Of a stretch of DNA of 64,000 bases, positions 1 to 11,035 are shown piece by piece. This stretch comes from Rhodeus uyekii. Taxonomy: Eukaryota > Chordata > Actinopteri > Cypriniformes > Acheilognathidae. The position numbers were made by a program, and so were the translations under genes. The notes below the pieces were generated by a model, which saw nothing but the letters and a program-made list of their open reading frames with translations, was not told the DNA's origin and made no database searches. Position 1 is the stretch's first letter; every line of letters starts with the position of its first letter. The stretch covers positions 1,710,501 to 1,774,500 of the forward strand of contig JAWRVZ010000049.1 of NCBI GenBank assembly GCA_037043235.1. Reading direction: 5' to 3'.

Positions 1-1704
1 GTGCGGGAACACTAGTGTGAGAGATCGTCAGGTGTGCCGTAGAAAATTATTCAATTTCAACTAATTGGTCTAAACTTTTTTTTAAATGAATCAATCCTAA
101 AATACTTTATATTCTTTGTGTTTAATTGATTCCCATTCAATAAACTTTGATAAGAATGACTATATGTTGTTAATATAGGCTACAGAGTTTCACTTCAGAG
201 TTTCGGTTGGTGGTGTACCTTGTGGTTTTTTTGGGGGGGTGAGTTTTTTATCTCTCCTCTCAATGAAAAAAATGTACCGTGGCTCAAAAAAGGTTGAAAA
301 ACACTGCCTTCACTCGTTCATTCTCTCAGCGTCGCTCGGTTTAGTTGCATCATTCACCAGAGTGCATTCTTTTATAAGTTGTTGTTCAATCTGTTAATCA
401 TCACAACGACTGTTACATGTGAATATGATGAAACTTTATTAACGGTGTATGCGTTACCAACATTGCATACTAATGAGGCTCACGTGTTCTCAGTACAACG
501 CATAATGACGTTCTTAAAGGGCCAGACACGTTTAGAGAACAGCATACTATAACAGTTAGAACTCTGTACAGATCATTTGTCACAATGATCTACATAAGTG
601 ATTTACAGCGGGTTTACCTCGTGCTGTTGCAGTGAAATATATACGTACAGTACAGCATGTAGAAAGAAGGTACGAAATCCCCCCTCTAAGCAGTAACAGG
701 TTAGCGTTAAATAAAATGCTTTTCTTTCCACCAAAAATGTGCTGGTTGTTCACTGTTGCTATAGTAATGAAGTGCACTTATGCATGCATATGATGGACAG
801 ATACATCATGGTTTATCCATCAGATGCACGTGTTTGTCTTTCACGTTTCAGCTTTGAATGATGTTTGCAGTGTACATTTGGTTTAACTGTTAAAGCTTCA
901 CTGAGAATTGCACAAGCATTTAGCCGCTCATTGACTGATATTACTTATTATTGATTGTTGTTGTTCTGTCGCACAATATCAGCAGCCGCTCGGTGCTCTG
1001 CTGTCAATGCACTGACCCATTTCAGGAGCTGACGAGATTACAATTTAAAATCAGGCCATATCTCACAATCAAGATATTGAAACGTTACAGATCCTGATTA
1101 AAATAGTGCCAGTGATTGACAGTCAAAGCGAGAACGCCTCACCCCTGCTGGACTGGTGTTGCGCCGCCAGATCTGTCTGTTTTTGGCTTTTGAGGTTTGA
1201 AAAGTGCCTGTCTTTCACACTGAAAAAGTTGATTACTTCTATATATTTTCTTTCTTTCTTTCTTTGCTTATTATATTTTTAATCAACAAGCAAAAGTACC
1301 ACAATTTAAATATGCTCAAGAAAAAAATAACAAAAAATACCCTCAAGTGCAGCAACAAAAGTATTTGTAGTAAGTTATTTTCCGCCTGTAATGAAAGTCA
1401 TTTTTATATATTGACTGAAAGCATTGTTTTGAGTTCATGTGAAATGTTTGATTTTTCAGAGACTCAAGGGTTTTGTGAATGTAGTTTGAAGATTACATTT
1501 TGCGTTTAATGTTTCAAGACATGCGTCTTAACATTTGTGCAAGACTGTGAAAGGCTGTCTAGCGGAAATACGTTATTAAATGACAGATTTCGAAGTGCTG
1601 ATGTGTCTGTTTTCTGAACTTTATGATGTGTGAGAGTGTCTTGTAAAGGACCACAAACTTTAAATGTTCCTAAAAACCTCAGTCTGTGAGCTGAGAAAAT
1701 GAGA
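1..1704. other. AT-rich non-coding stretch
   Basis: No convincing exon, RNA gene or complete mobile element is visible here. Short open frames exist on both strands but show no recognisable domain and no flanking splice signals. The stretch could be intergenic or intronic to a gene outside the window. Confidence 0.5.
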
Positions 1705-2560
1705 TGTTACACACATATATTCACAATCACAAACACAAATACTCATACACACACACAACAAATACACTCACAAACACACACCCACACACTCAAACATACA
1801 CACCCACCCACCCACACCCACAATCACTCTCAAAAATACACACACACACATTTACATTAATTTAGCAGACGCTTTTATACAAGGCGACTTAAAATTTGAG
1901 GAATATAGAAAGTGATTAATCATGAAGATGCAAAAGCACACAAGAGTGCTTACAATACACAGTTTCAAACATTACACATACTAGTAGTACAAGCCTGGAG
2001 AATAGAGGAAGTTTTTTTTTTTCATACACACACACACACACACAATCAGACTCAAAAACACACATACAAGGACATAAACACACACACGCACACTACAACA
2101 CACACACGCACATGGACATAAATACACAAACACACACAAGGACATAAACACACACTCAAACAATCACACATGGACATAAATACACAAACACACACACTCA
2201 AATATACATACACATCCACAATCACCCTCACAAACACACATTTACACGCTGAAACATCCACAGACACACAAAATCACACACTCAAAAAAACACACACAAT
2301 CACGCATGCACACACTCAAACATACACACACGCACATGGACATAAATACACAAACACACACTCAAATATACATACACAATCACCCTCACAAACAAACCTT
2401 TACACACTCAAACACCCATCCACACACACATACAAATAGATACACAAACACACACACGCAAACATACATACACACACACAGAAATAAACACACACACACA
2501 CACATACACACTCACAATCAGGCTCAAACACACACACACACACTCTAATTGCACTGTATT
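1705..2560. repeat. CA-rich low-complexity field
   Basis: About 850 bases dominated by CA dinucleotides broken by recurrent words such as 'ggacataaatacacaaacacac' variants and 'caatcaccctcacaaac'. Longer phrases recur, so part of the field expanded as a minisatellite and not only by dinucleotide slippage. The many His/Thr or Cys/Val open frames across it are products of the repeat. Confidence 0.85.
1850..2010 (-). repeat. Fragment with the fish SINE/LINE tail motif
   Basis: The word 'tttagcagacgcttttat' followed by 'acaaggcgactt' is the reverse complement of the tail motif widespread in teleost SINEs ('aagtcgctttggataaaagcg' type). The fragment is embedded in the CA-rich field and has no recognisable tRNA head. 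Confidence 0.55.
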
Positions 2561-2702
2561 GCATAATGCTGAAATCTAGTATCCAATAATACATTAATTA
2601 GTAATCAGCAAACAATCATTAATACTGATCATAACAATGGAGCTCAATTATTTCAATTAAAGTGTGAGAGTTACGAGTACAAAACCACCCACATGCCCAG
2701 AC

Positions 2703-2705
<3 letters not shown>

Positions 2706-2769
<64 letters not shown>
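2706..2769. repeat. (AC)n microsatellite
   Basis: An uninterrupted AC run of about 32 units follows 'cagacgaaa'. It is long and pure, so it is likely polymorphic. Confidence 0.95.
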
Positions 2770-2773
<4 letters not shown>

Positions 2774-2879
2774 AGAGTCTGAGTGCGATCGAATGTGATT
2801 TGCACTTGGCCATGCGAAGCATCCCATCATGATGCGTTTCCAGTGCGTTCAAGTGTTTCTTCCCGTCCTGCACTTCCAC

Positions 2880-3211
2880 GTCTCTGTGATCTTCACATCT
2901 CTAGATATCGGATTAGTTTTCCAGGTGAAACTCTGACTCTGTTCAGCTGAAGCACGACTGCAGGCTGAGACGTGCAATGCATCATTATTGCATTATTGTT
3001 CATTGCATAAATGGCTATGCTTCAAAGTTTAATACTTACAAGCTCTAATACTAATCCCCTTTTGAATAACGAGAGATATTCTGTTGTGCTTCATAAACGC
3101 AGCCTCATCCCCGTTCTTCATTATCTAGCGCTTCATTAACATTCAAACAACATCAAAGACCAATTCCTTTAATGCTCTTAATGGAAGTACAATAGTTATA
3201 AGAGAGAACGG

Positions 3212-3242
<31 letters not shown>

Positions 3243-4019
3243 CAATGTGCTCCGGAAAGAGCACTGACCTTAAAATAAATCATTTACCAAAGCTAAAATC
3301 TATAAATACAAGCTCAAATCTCATCTGGTCTCCGAGACTCTCCGCCCGTTCAATTATTCTCTGCCCCCGGCGCTGAAAACGCTCATTAGCATAGATTAAT
3401 CAGCACTAAACGAGTCTGTAACGAACTCAAGAAGCCGCGGTAATGACAAGCACCATGTGCCACTTCAGCGTGAGCAAGAATCGCTCTCGTTGCATCAGTT
3501 TCTATCGAGATTAATTATTTAATAAACTCAGCGTGTGATTAGCTTGAACAGAAGTTACAGATTAGACGTCATTGTGGGAGCGAAAATCATCCTTTCTTCA
3601 TTGACGGCCTTTCTAAAGTGTCTAACTTTAAGCTGTAAACTAACTAAACTAATACACATTAAATACAACATTATGCAAGTCATATTGGGAAAGAAGTGAA
3701 TGTGGAAATGAACTCGGGACTCAAAATATTAGATATTATTTGCAGCACAAAGTGCTAAAGAAAGATTCAAACGTTGAACTGAATCAATCTGAACAGACTC
3801 GAACGAACTGAGTCACTGAAGAATCAAGTGTTTGAACTGAGTGAACGAATCAGAGTTAAAAGAACAATTCACTACAGGATGAAACGGCTGTCTTTCTTTC
3901 TTCTGTGACACACACAGGGAAAAAAAGGCATTTTGAAGGACTTTTGTGCCGCTCTTCAATTCAACAAAAGCGTAATAAAAAGTTACATTATATAAACATT
4001 ATTTCTAAATGTTTCTTGA
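2880..4019. other. Non-coding stretch, possibly conserved in part
   Basis: No exon is recognised. A short (AC)n tract lies at about 3217-3242. The part around 3330-3560 has mixed composition and several TAAT-core words and does not look like a repeat. It is a candidate conserved non-coding element, on composition alone. Confidence 0.3.
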
Positions 4020-4190
4020 CCGTCCAAAATGTCCAGTTTCTGCATTCATGCATTTATCAAACGCTTTTATAAAAATAAAAATAAAACACATTGACAATCT
4101 AATCAGTTCTTACTTTCCCTGGGAATCGAACCCTGACCTTGATGTTGCAAGCGCTGCTCTCTACTGTTAGAGACGCAAGAAAGCTGAATT
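4020..4190 (-). repeat. tRNA-derived SINE
   Basis: Read on the minus strand, a tRNA B-box-like word 'ggttcgattccc' lies within a head that includes 'gcagcgcttgcaacatcaag'. It is followed by the tail word 'tttgataaatgcatgaatg'. The same head and tail occur in plus orientation near 20130-20300, which supports a dispersed RNA-polymerase-III-derived SINE. The copy is diverged. Confidence 0.75.
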
Positions 4191-4719
4191 TTACATTTAC
4201 CAAAAATAGTTTTCTTCGATGTCCGAACATTAAAGGAACATTGAGTTTCATCATCTTAAATGTTGCTTCTGATCGCTCTAAAAAAGCATCCAACTAAAAC
4301 ATCTCAGAAAACAGCTTCCATGAACGATGTATAAATAAGGTTTTTGTGTGAATGTTTTGAGAACATTATTAAAGAGCAGATAACGCTCTATTAACGCTAC
4401 TGGACAAATGTTTGTTCATAGCTGTGAGAGAAGCAGAACGATCCCTGAAAAGAATCAGAGTCCACATGCATTATATTCCTAGACTTCACGAGCGTTACAC
4501 GAGAAACAGAGTATTAATCATCATCCAACCACAAACCTCATGTCTAAGTGTTTACATTCAGTGCTAAACACAGTGTGTGATGAATGACGCTGAGACTAAT
4601 GCGGATTCAGAGTCATTTATATGTGTCACTATCGATGAACCAGCAGCCAGAATTAAGACTGATTATGTTTTCTTTAAAGTAATAACGGTTTCTTTCTCAG
4701 GGACCAGTTTAATCCATTC

Positions 4720-4720
<1 letters not shown>

Positions 4721-4790
<70 letters not shown>
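4721..4790. repeat. (GT)n microsatellite
   Basis: A pure GT run of about 34 units. Cys/Val open frames crossing it are repeat products. Confidence 0.95.
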
Positions 4791-4793
<3 letters not shown>

Positions 4794-5634
4794 CCCGTGA
4801 GACGGACCAGTGAGTCACAGCACTCCCTGAATACAAATCCACGTTGGATGGGCTTTGAGGGGGATCTGATCATGTTAGCAGGTTGTGTTTCTAATCACGT
4901 CTGTCAGTGTTTGATGGCAGTGACAGCAGCGAGTGTGTGTGAATCCACCCGTCCATCCGCCTGAAGACACCACACACACACACCAAACCGCCTCGCTGAC
5001 TGCAGACTACACATGCAGCACCTTCATCCTGAACAAGGAACCTCATCCACGGGATGAAACTCAAACTCAGTCTATTTATTGCTAATCTTCCCTTGAAAGC
5101 CAATAATTGTTTCTATTGATGCAGCAAGAAATCAGAGTTTGCTCAAGCGAACCGACTCTAATCACATAATGATGAGCTGAAACTCAAACATTGAGGAGAA
5201 TCTAGAGCGGTTTATGTGAAGATCTCTCACATCCTTCAGCGCTGAAGATGATGGACTGAGTGCAGAACTCAACTCTACATGAATCTGATGAACCGCATCC
5301 TCTGATCCGGCTCAGAGTTGAACTCATCATGAGCTGAAACACACACACACACACACACACTCAGAGCAGCACATCATGAACGGAGATGTTTATGTTTTAA
5401 ATGGGATGTTAATCTGAAAAAGCAACGCTGAGATGAGCAGAAAAACACAAAGAATACAGAAATACTGAGCAAACTATTATATTTTACTATAATACAACGT
5501 TTTTATTGATTATTTTCAGCAGTGTGTCATTATTATTATTATTTTTCATAATCGGCTGCTATTTACAGTAACCAATAAATCAGTAATGAGATGGAAACAT
5601 CTCTGAAAACACACACACGCACATACAATCTTTC

Positions 5635-5711
5635 ACACACTCTCTCTCTCTCTCACACACACATATACACACACAGACTTTCTCTCATACACTTTCTCTC
5701 TCACTCACACA

Positions 5712-5761
<50 letters not shown>

Positions 5762-5769
5762 CTCTCACA

Positions 5770-5806
<37 letters not shown>

Positions 5807-5834
5807 TCTCTCTCACTCTAACAGACACTCACTT

Positions 5835-5866
<32 letters not shown>

Positions 5867-5891
5867 TCTCTCTCACTCTAACAGACACTCA

Positions 5892-5955
<64 letters not shown>

Positions 5956-6003
5956 CTCTCACTCTAACAAACACGCACGTTCTCTCTCTCTCTCACTCAC
6001 TCA
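5635..6003. repeat. Compound (CT)n/(CA)n microsatellite with duplicated blocks
   Basis: Alternating CT and CA blocks are punctuated by the phrase 'actctaacagacactcactt', which occurs twice with a third diverged copy. This shows block duplication of about 60-80 bases in addition to slippage. No gene signal. Confidence 0.9.
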
Positions 6004-7180
6004 CAAAGAGGAAGCAAAAGTAATTCATTCAATAATGGTTATTTGTAGTTTTCTATCATCAGACTAAATTAAACCAGAGCTGAAGTGAGTTTTATATAAC
6101 GCAGACAGAAATAACGTAATTGCCACAGACGCACACGTAAACAACTCGCTCTCATAAGAATATTAAAGAAATACATCAATGTTCTCAAGAGACACAATAA
6201 TACTAACACTTAAAAACATTTTGAACAAACTGTGAGTTTTAATTTGAAGTTGTATGTGCTTGTGTAATTTAATTGTGTTCGTTTTCTTTCTATTAAACTT
6301 TATTTTATTTCAGCTTTAACACCTCAGCCGATTGTTTTGAATGTCAAAGCAAACATTTCTCATTTCTATTTCAGTTTTTAAAGTTGACATTTCCCAGACT
6401 AAATACATTTAAAGAGTTTAGTTTTAACTAACAAGAGCAACAGCGTTTTTGAGAGAGTTTATGAACAGGTGAGTTCATTCTTCCACGATGCAAAAACAAT
6501 CAACAGCATTTTAATAAACATCAGATCTTCAGGTGGAAACGAGGTCAGATTTAAAAACATGAGAGAATAAGGCAGGTCTGTTTCTGATGATTATGGAATA
6601 ATGATCATTTCAATGAAGGAAAAGACTCATTTAAGTACATCAGTAAACAAACACCAGTAAACAAGTTGTTAATACAGTCATCTAAACGGTGGAAGGGTTG
6701 TTTGGGTTATTCTGGGACACACACACACACACACACCTGACATGAGCAGTGCATCCCAGAACACCCAAACCCACAGCAAATAATCCTCAGAAACACTCAC
6801 GTAACAATCCCAGCAGATTATACCGACACACTCGAGCTCCTATTAAAATATCGCTTTCAAACCCTCCAGGATATAACGTCAATATCACTGTCCTGTAACT
6901 CTGCACTGTTTGCTCACAGCTCTGGACGCCTGCTTCTAATTACAGATCAATTTGCAGCACTAAACTGCCCCTCACACACACACACACTTTGTTCAGGGAG
7001 AAGCGACGTGTGCAGCCTCTCAAAGCAGAGCGACCTCAGGGAATGAATGACTTCTGCAGAAGACAAACACTTCAGCCAACGTCTCCTTTAATGACCAGAC
7101 GTTATCTCGTGCTGCGCAGACGGTTTACTGAAACACACTGTTTACAGCCATCCATATACTGTTCATCCACAGCCTGAGCG

Positions 7181-7215
<35 letters not shown>

Positions 7216-7316
7216 TGCATCACAATAAACCAGATGAACACAAAACTCTGAGAACTAAAACTACAGCATGTTATTCTCAACATATACGACACAATGGCAT
7301 TCTTTTGACATCTATA

Positions 7317-7353
<37 letters not shown>

Positions 7354-7440
7354 GTGTACATACATTATAAATAAATAATGTATGTACACACACACACACT
7401 CATACATATATACACACACACACAAACAAACAAACAATTG
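6004..7440. other. Non-coding stretch with short microsatellites
   Basis: No exon recognised. It includes short CA tracts (about 6719-6736 and 6973-6988), a longer (AC)n at about 7181-7213 and a (GT)n at about 7318-7357. The last two are complementary and about 105 bases apart, so they could pair as inverted repeats. Confidence 0.5.
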
Positions 7441-7570
7441 ACTTGCACAGTATTTGTTTCCACACTGGAAGTCAATCTTGTCCATCAACTGTTTGGTTTC
7501 CCATATTCTTCAAAATACATTTGTTTTATGTTCAACAGATGAAATAAACTCGCACACTTTTGTAACAACA
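7440..7570. repeat. ANGEL-like MITE remnant (half element)
   Basis: Words such as 'ccatcaactgtttggtt', 'attcttcaaaatac' and 'gttcaacagatgaaataaactc' match one arm of the palindromic ANGEL-type MITE of cyprinids as I remember it. The other arm is not present nearby. Assignment is from memory of the consensus. Confidence 0.55.
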
Positions 7571-7774
7571 TGAGTAAATGTCCGCATGTTTTGTGGATGA
7601 ACTGTCCAAATAAAGCAGCATTTCTAACATAAAACATTTCCTTTGCGTAATTGAGCGTTTCTCCGCATTTAAACCTCACGAGATCCACCTTTCCAAACAT
7701 ATAAAGCACAACGTTACCTTCTAACACGAATAACAGCCCATAATATCATCAGAAGTGCTGCAGAATAAATCACC

Positions 7775-8060
7775 TTATCCCGCTGGATCTTCAGGTTGTG
7801 CTCTTCTCATCTCATGAAGTCCTGCTGTGTGAAAGTGGAGTGTTTCGGGAGCGAGTGATCGGGAGCAGGTGCTTCAGCGCGCGCGCGTCTCAAACATCCA
7901 GAGCGCCGAACATCGGTGGGAAACGCGTGGGAATCATCCGCGCTCAGCGCGAGCGTCATGCTCGGTAAATCCAGGAGAGATCCCGATCCGCTGGTCGCTG
8001 AGAAGAGTCCCGTTACCGGGAGCCCGGCGTGACGTCATGTTTACTAGGACGGGATGCGAC
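7775..8060 (-). promoter_or_regulatory. Candidate CpG-rich promoter and untranslated first exon
   Basis: This is the only strongly CpG-rich block in the left 25 kb, with runs of GCGCGC and many CGs. On the minus strand a full cAMP-response element, TGACGTCA, lies at about 8030-8037. Downstream in the same direction a good donor context ('gggataag' then 'gtgattt') lies at about 7775. A 5' UTR exon of a minus-strand gene extending left out of the window is the simplest reading. A short AUG-initiated frame ends within the block, so the exon is probably non-coding. The gene is not identified. Confidence 0.4.
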
Positions 8061-8094
8061 CGATCAATGTCGGGATAAAGGGAAATTCACACAT

Positions 8095-8532
8095 GCCTGA
8101 TGTCTTTATTAACGCTACTCGCAGAAACTTCCAGTTTTGCATCAGTAAAAGTAATGCATTGCTCTACTCGCTTAAAAAAATAACTACTTGCGTTATTTAG
8201 TTAGTTTAAGAAAAGTAACGCGTTACGTTACTTTTGCATTACTTTCTGGGATGTGCTTTAAAAAAAAATAGATTTTTGGGCAAATGCAAATATCACAACT
8301 AAATTTAAATAATAATTGTAACCATGATTTAATGCTTTAATGATTTGCCTAGGGTTGAAAAGAATCGTCGAAGGATTATAAAGTGAGATTAACAAAATTT
8401 GTTTTATTTAATATATTGCAGGTTTGCGTAATATTATGATTCTATATGTTTTTGCAAATGAGATTAACGACTAATGATGCTCAGTTTTAATTTAATAGAA
8501 CTACAATAATCACCACACATAGTTCACACACA

Positions 8533-8574
<42 letters not shown>

Positions 8575-8582
8575 AACAAACT

Positions 8583-8613
<31 letters not shown>

Positions 8614-8780
8614 TCACTCACAAACACAAACACTTCTGCACTTACAATAAATGAGAAAAGTTGCTTAAAAGTACTTAATTGAAAAAGTAACATAGACATT
8701 ATGTTGTAAATTTAGAAACTTACTGTTACTTAAAAGATTACCCGAGTTACTAATGCGTTACTCCAAATACTGATTATTGG
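8095..8780. repeat. Dispersed repeat with GTAACGCGTTAC motif, split by a microsatellite
   Basis: Both flanks of a CA tract carry the family of words 'aaaagtaacgcgttac', 'gtaatgcattgc' and 'gagttactaatgcgttac', typical of a common fish interspersed repeat. The CA tract (about 8520-8632) apparently expanded inside it. The superfamily is not identified. Confidence 0.5.
8520..8632. repeat. Interrupted (CA)n microsatellite
   Basis: Two CA runs separated by 'aaacaaacaaactc'. Confidence 0.9.
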
Positions 8781-9508
8781 CACACAACACTTATTCAGCT
8801 GTTTCTCCCGGCAGTGCAGATGTGCAGATGCAGATGTCTGGCTCATATTTCACCACAAAATCTATGATAGGACATGATATTTCATAAGAACTCAAATGAG
8901 GACAAGCATATTTTAAGCTGCATTGAAATGGGTTTTAAATTAAAGAAACTTATGAATAATTCATATTCATATTAATAAATGAATATTTGTTTTGTAAAGA
9001 GTGTATTATGGTATTTGGCTTTCATTCTAATTCAGGATGACTTTCACGTCTGTATTACAGTAAAAGCTCGTTCAGATTTATGAGAGTAAAACATGCTTTT
9101 CTTTATAGCAACACAGATTTATGACGGTCTCATTTTGCCTAAGGATTTCCTATAATTTTAGTATCTCATTGATTTAATAAAAGGAGCGTTATGTTTCAAT
9201 ATCTGAGTGAATCACAAGATGTCTGGATCAAATACCACAAATCACAAGAGAAGACAAACAATTATAACAATATATTTTAGAAGCCTATTCTATCTAGTAT
9301 CGTCAGTATTTCTCATTACTGCATGACTTCTGACCAATTTTTTGAAAGTAATATTGTATGAATGTATTATTAACATGTATTTATGCTGCTATATTTGGCT
9401 ATGGCATGATAATGGTTTAACGAGTGAGTTCAGCATCAGCTCTCAGGATCAGACGCAGCTCTCGGATATCCAATGTCTCTCCGCATACAGAACCGGGACA
9501 TACAATAC

Positions 9509-9578
9509 CACACACACACACACACACTCACTCTCTCACTTACACACACACATACTCTCACACACACATTCACGCACA

Positions 9579-9619
<41 letters not shown>

Positions 9620-9628
9620 TCACGCACA

Positions 9629-9690
<62 letters not shown>

Positions 9691-9718
9691 CACTTACACA
9701 CACACACACACACACACA

Positions 9719-9769
<51 letters not shown>

Positions 9770-9776
9770 ACATTCC
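9509..9776. repeat. Compound (CA)n/(CT)n microsatellite
   Basis: Alternating CA and CT blocks contain 'cattcacgcacac' twice, again showing block duplication. It lies 3.9 kb from a similar compound tract at 5635-6003. Open frames across it are artefacts. Confidence 0.92.
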
Positions 9777-10789
9777 AAAATCCACAAAATCCCCTTGTAA
9801 GCTGTCATGTAAAAATATTCTTTAAATCCATTTACTTTGCCAGTTTCACCAGATTTAGTCACAGTTCTCGCAGTAAAACAGCATGTTTATGCAGCTCTCA
9901 CAGATCCTGATGCACTTTGACCTCAGCTGTTTGCCAACAGCCTCAAACACGAGACGCAATCATAAGAAAAACAGTATGAAACACAGCATGCATTATTCAA
10001 TACATATCTCAATGCCATCTTACTGTTACTTTACCTCATTAGTCCGATTAAAAAACAGAGACGTTAATATTATTTCCAGTTCACTCAACTTCTGCGCAAT
10101 GGAGATTTTCCTGGAGGCGAGATTAAAGAATTTGCATACAAGTACTACATACCGTAAAAATAGTATTTGTAGGAGGCGATTCTGAATTCAGCCAGAAACT
10201 ATTAGTGTGAAGTGATGCATTGTGGGAGGATCTGAGCTGGAGTCACATCACACGTGTGTCTCAGAGATCTGGAGATACTCATCTGCCACCTGGGAGTTTC
10301 TGCTGATTCAGCAAACGTTCAGCTGCCACTTAAGAGAGAAAAGCACGTTTGCATGCCGAGTCAGGACTATAGTGCATGAAAACACCGGGAGATTTGCTGA
10401 ACATATGGAAAGAGGAGAACAAGAGCTGTCGGAAAGATGATAAAACGGCTCATTACATTTGTATATTCACTGACCTGCTTGTCTTCATTAAATCAACTCT
10501 TACAGACAGATATGATCTCATTACACACACTCAGTGACATCAGCAACACAACATGCATAAATCTGCCTTCAGAGGACATTATGGTTACGCATTTTCAGAT
10601 TTCATGCCTTCCTGTTTAGATCTCTCCAGCGCTGGAAAGCTTTTCTAACATTAATGCAGGTTTTGAAGCTGTTGCCTATTCATAATTGATCCTTCCTCTA
10701 ATTCCTCTGACCTTTTCTCTCCTGTAATGTCTTTCAGCAATCTCCCTTTGCAGTCTTTCTACAAGTCTCCCTTTTTCTCTCCATAATGC

Positions 10790-11030
10790 GTAGACACGCC
10801 CCTAGTGTGCATTGGCCCCTCCCCCACAATGAATGGACACACCAACACAACCGATTGGCTCCTTCCCATGACAAATTGACACGCCCCCTACTGCTAATTT
10901 GATCACTCACCAATTATGATTGGACACCCTATCTGCTGATTGGCTCCTCCACATCATAAATTGAATTCCCCCTCTCTCCTCCCCCATCATAATTGGACAC
11001 GCCCACTGCTGCTGATTGGCTGTGTGTCGG
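10790..11030. repeat. Degenerate tandem repeat rich in ATTGG words
   Basis: Phrases of the type 'attggacacgcccc', 'gattggctcctcc' and 'catcataattgga' recur about six times with substitutions. The ATTGG words are inverted CCAAT boxes and the CACGCCC words resemble GC boxes. They arise from one repeated unit, and no downstream exon is visible. Confidence 0.5.
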
Positions 11031-11035
11031 TCCGA

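Noticed and set aside
1912..2548. Several overlapping His/Thr-rich and Cys/Val-rich open frames on both strands
   Set aside because: They are dinucleotide and minisatellite repeats read in frame. There is no start context, domain or splice structure.
2706..2769. CRISPR-like or other regularly spaced repeats
   Set aside because: The repeats are simple dinucleotides or contiguous tandem units without spacers, and the DNA is vertebrate.
4105..4160. A tRNA gene on the minus strand
   Set aside because: Only the B-box region is tRNA-like. No complete cloverleaf is visible and the SINE tail follows.
9342..9910. Three overlapping plus-strand frames of 130-150 codons
   Set aside because: They are built almost wholly of Ser/Leu/His/Thr from CT and CA repeats. 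All frames are open for the same reason.
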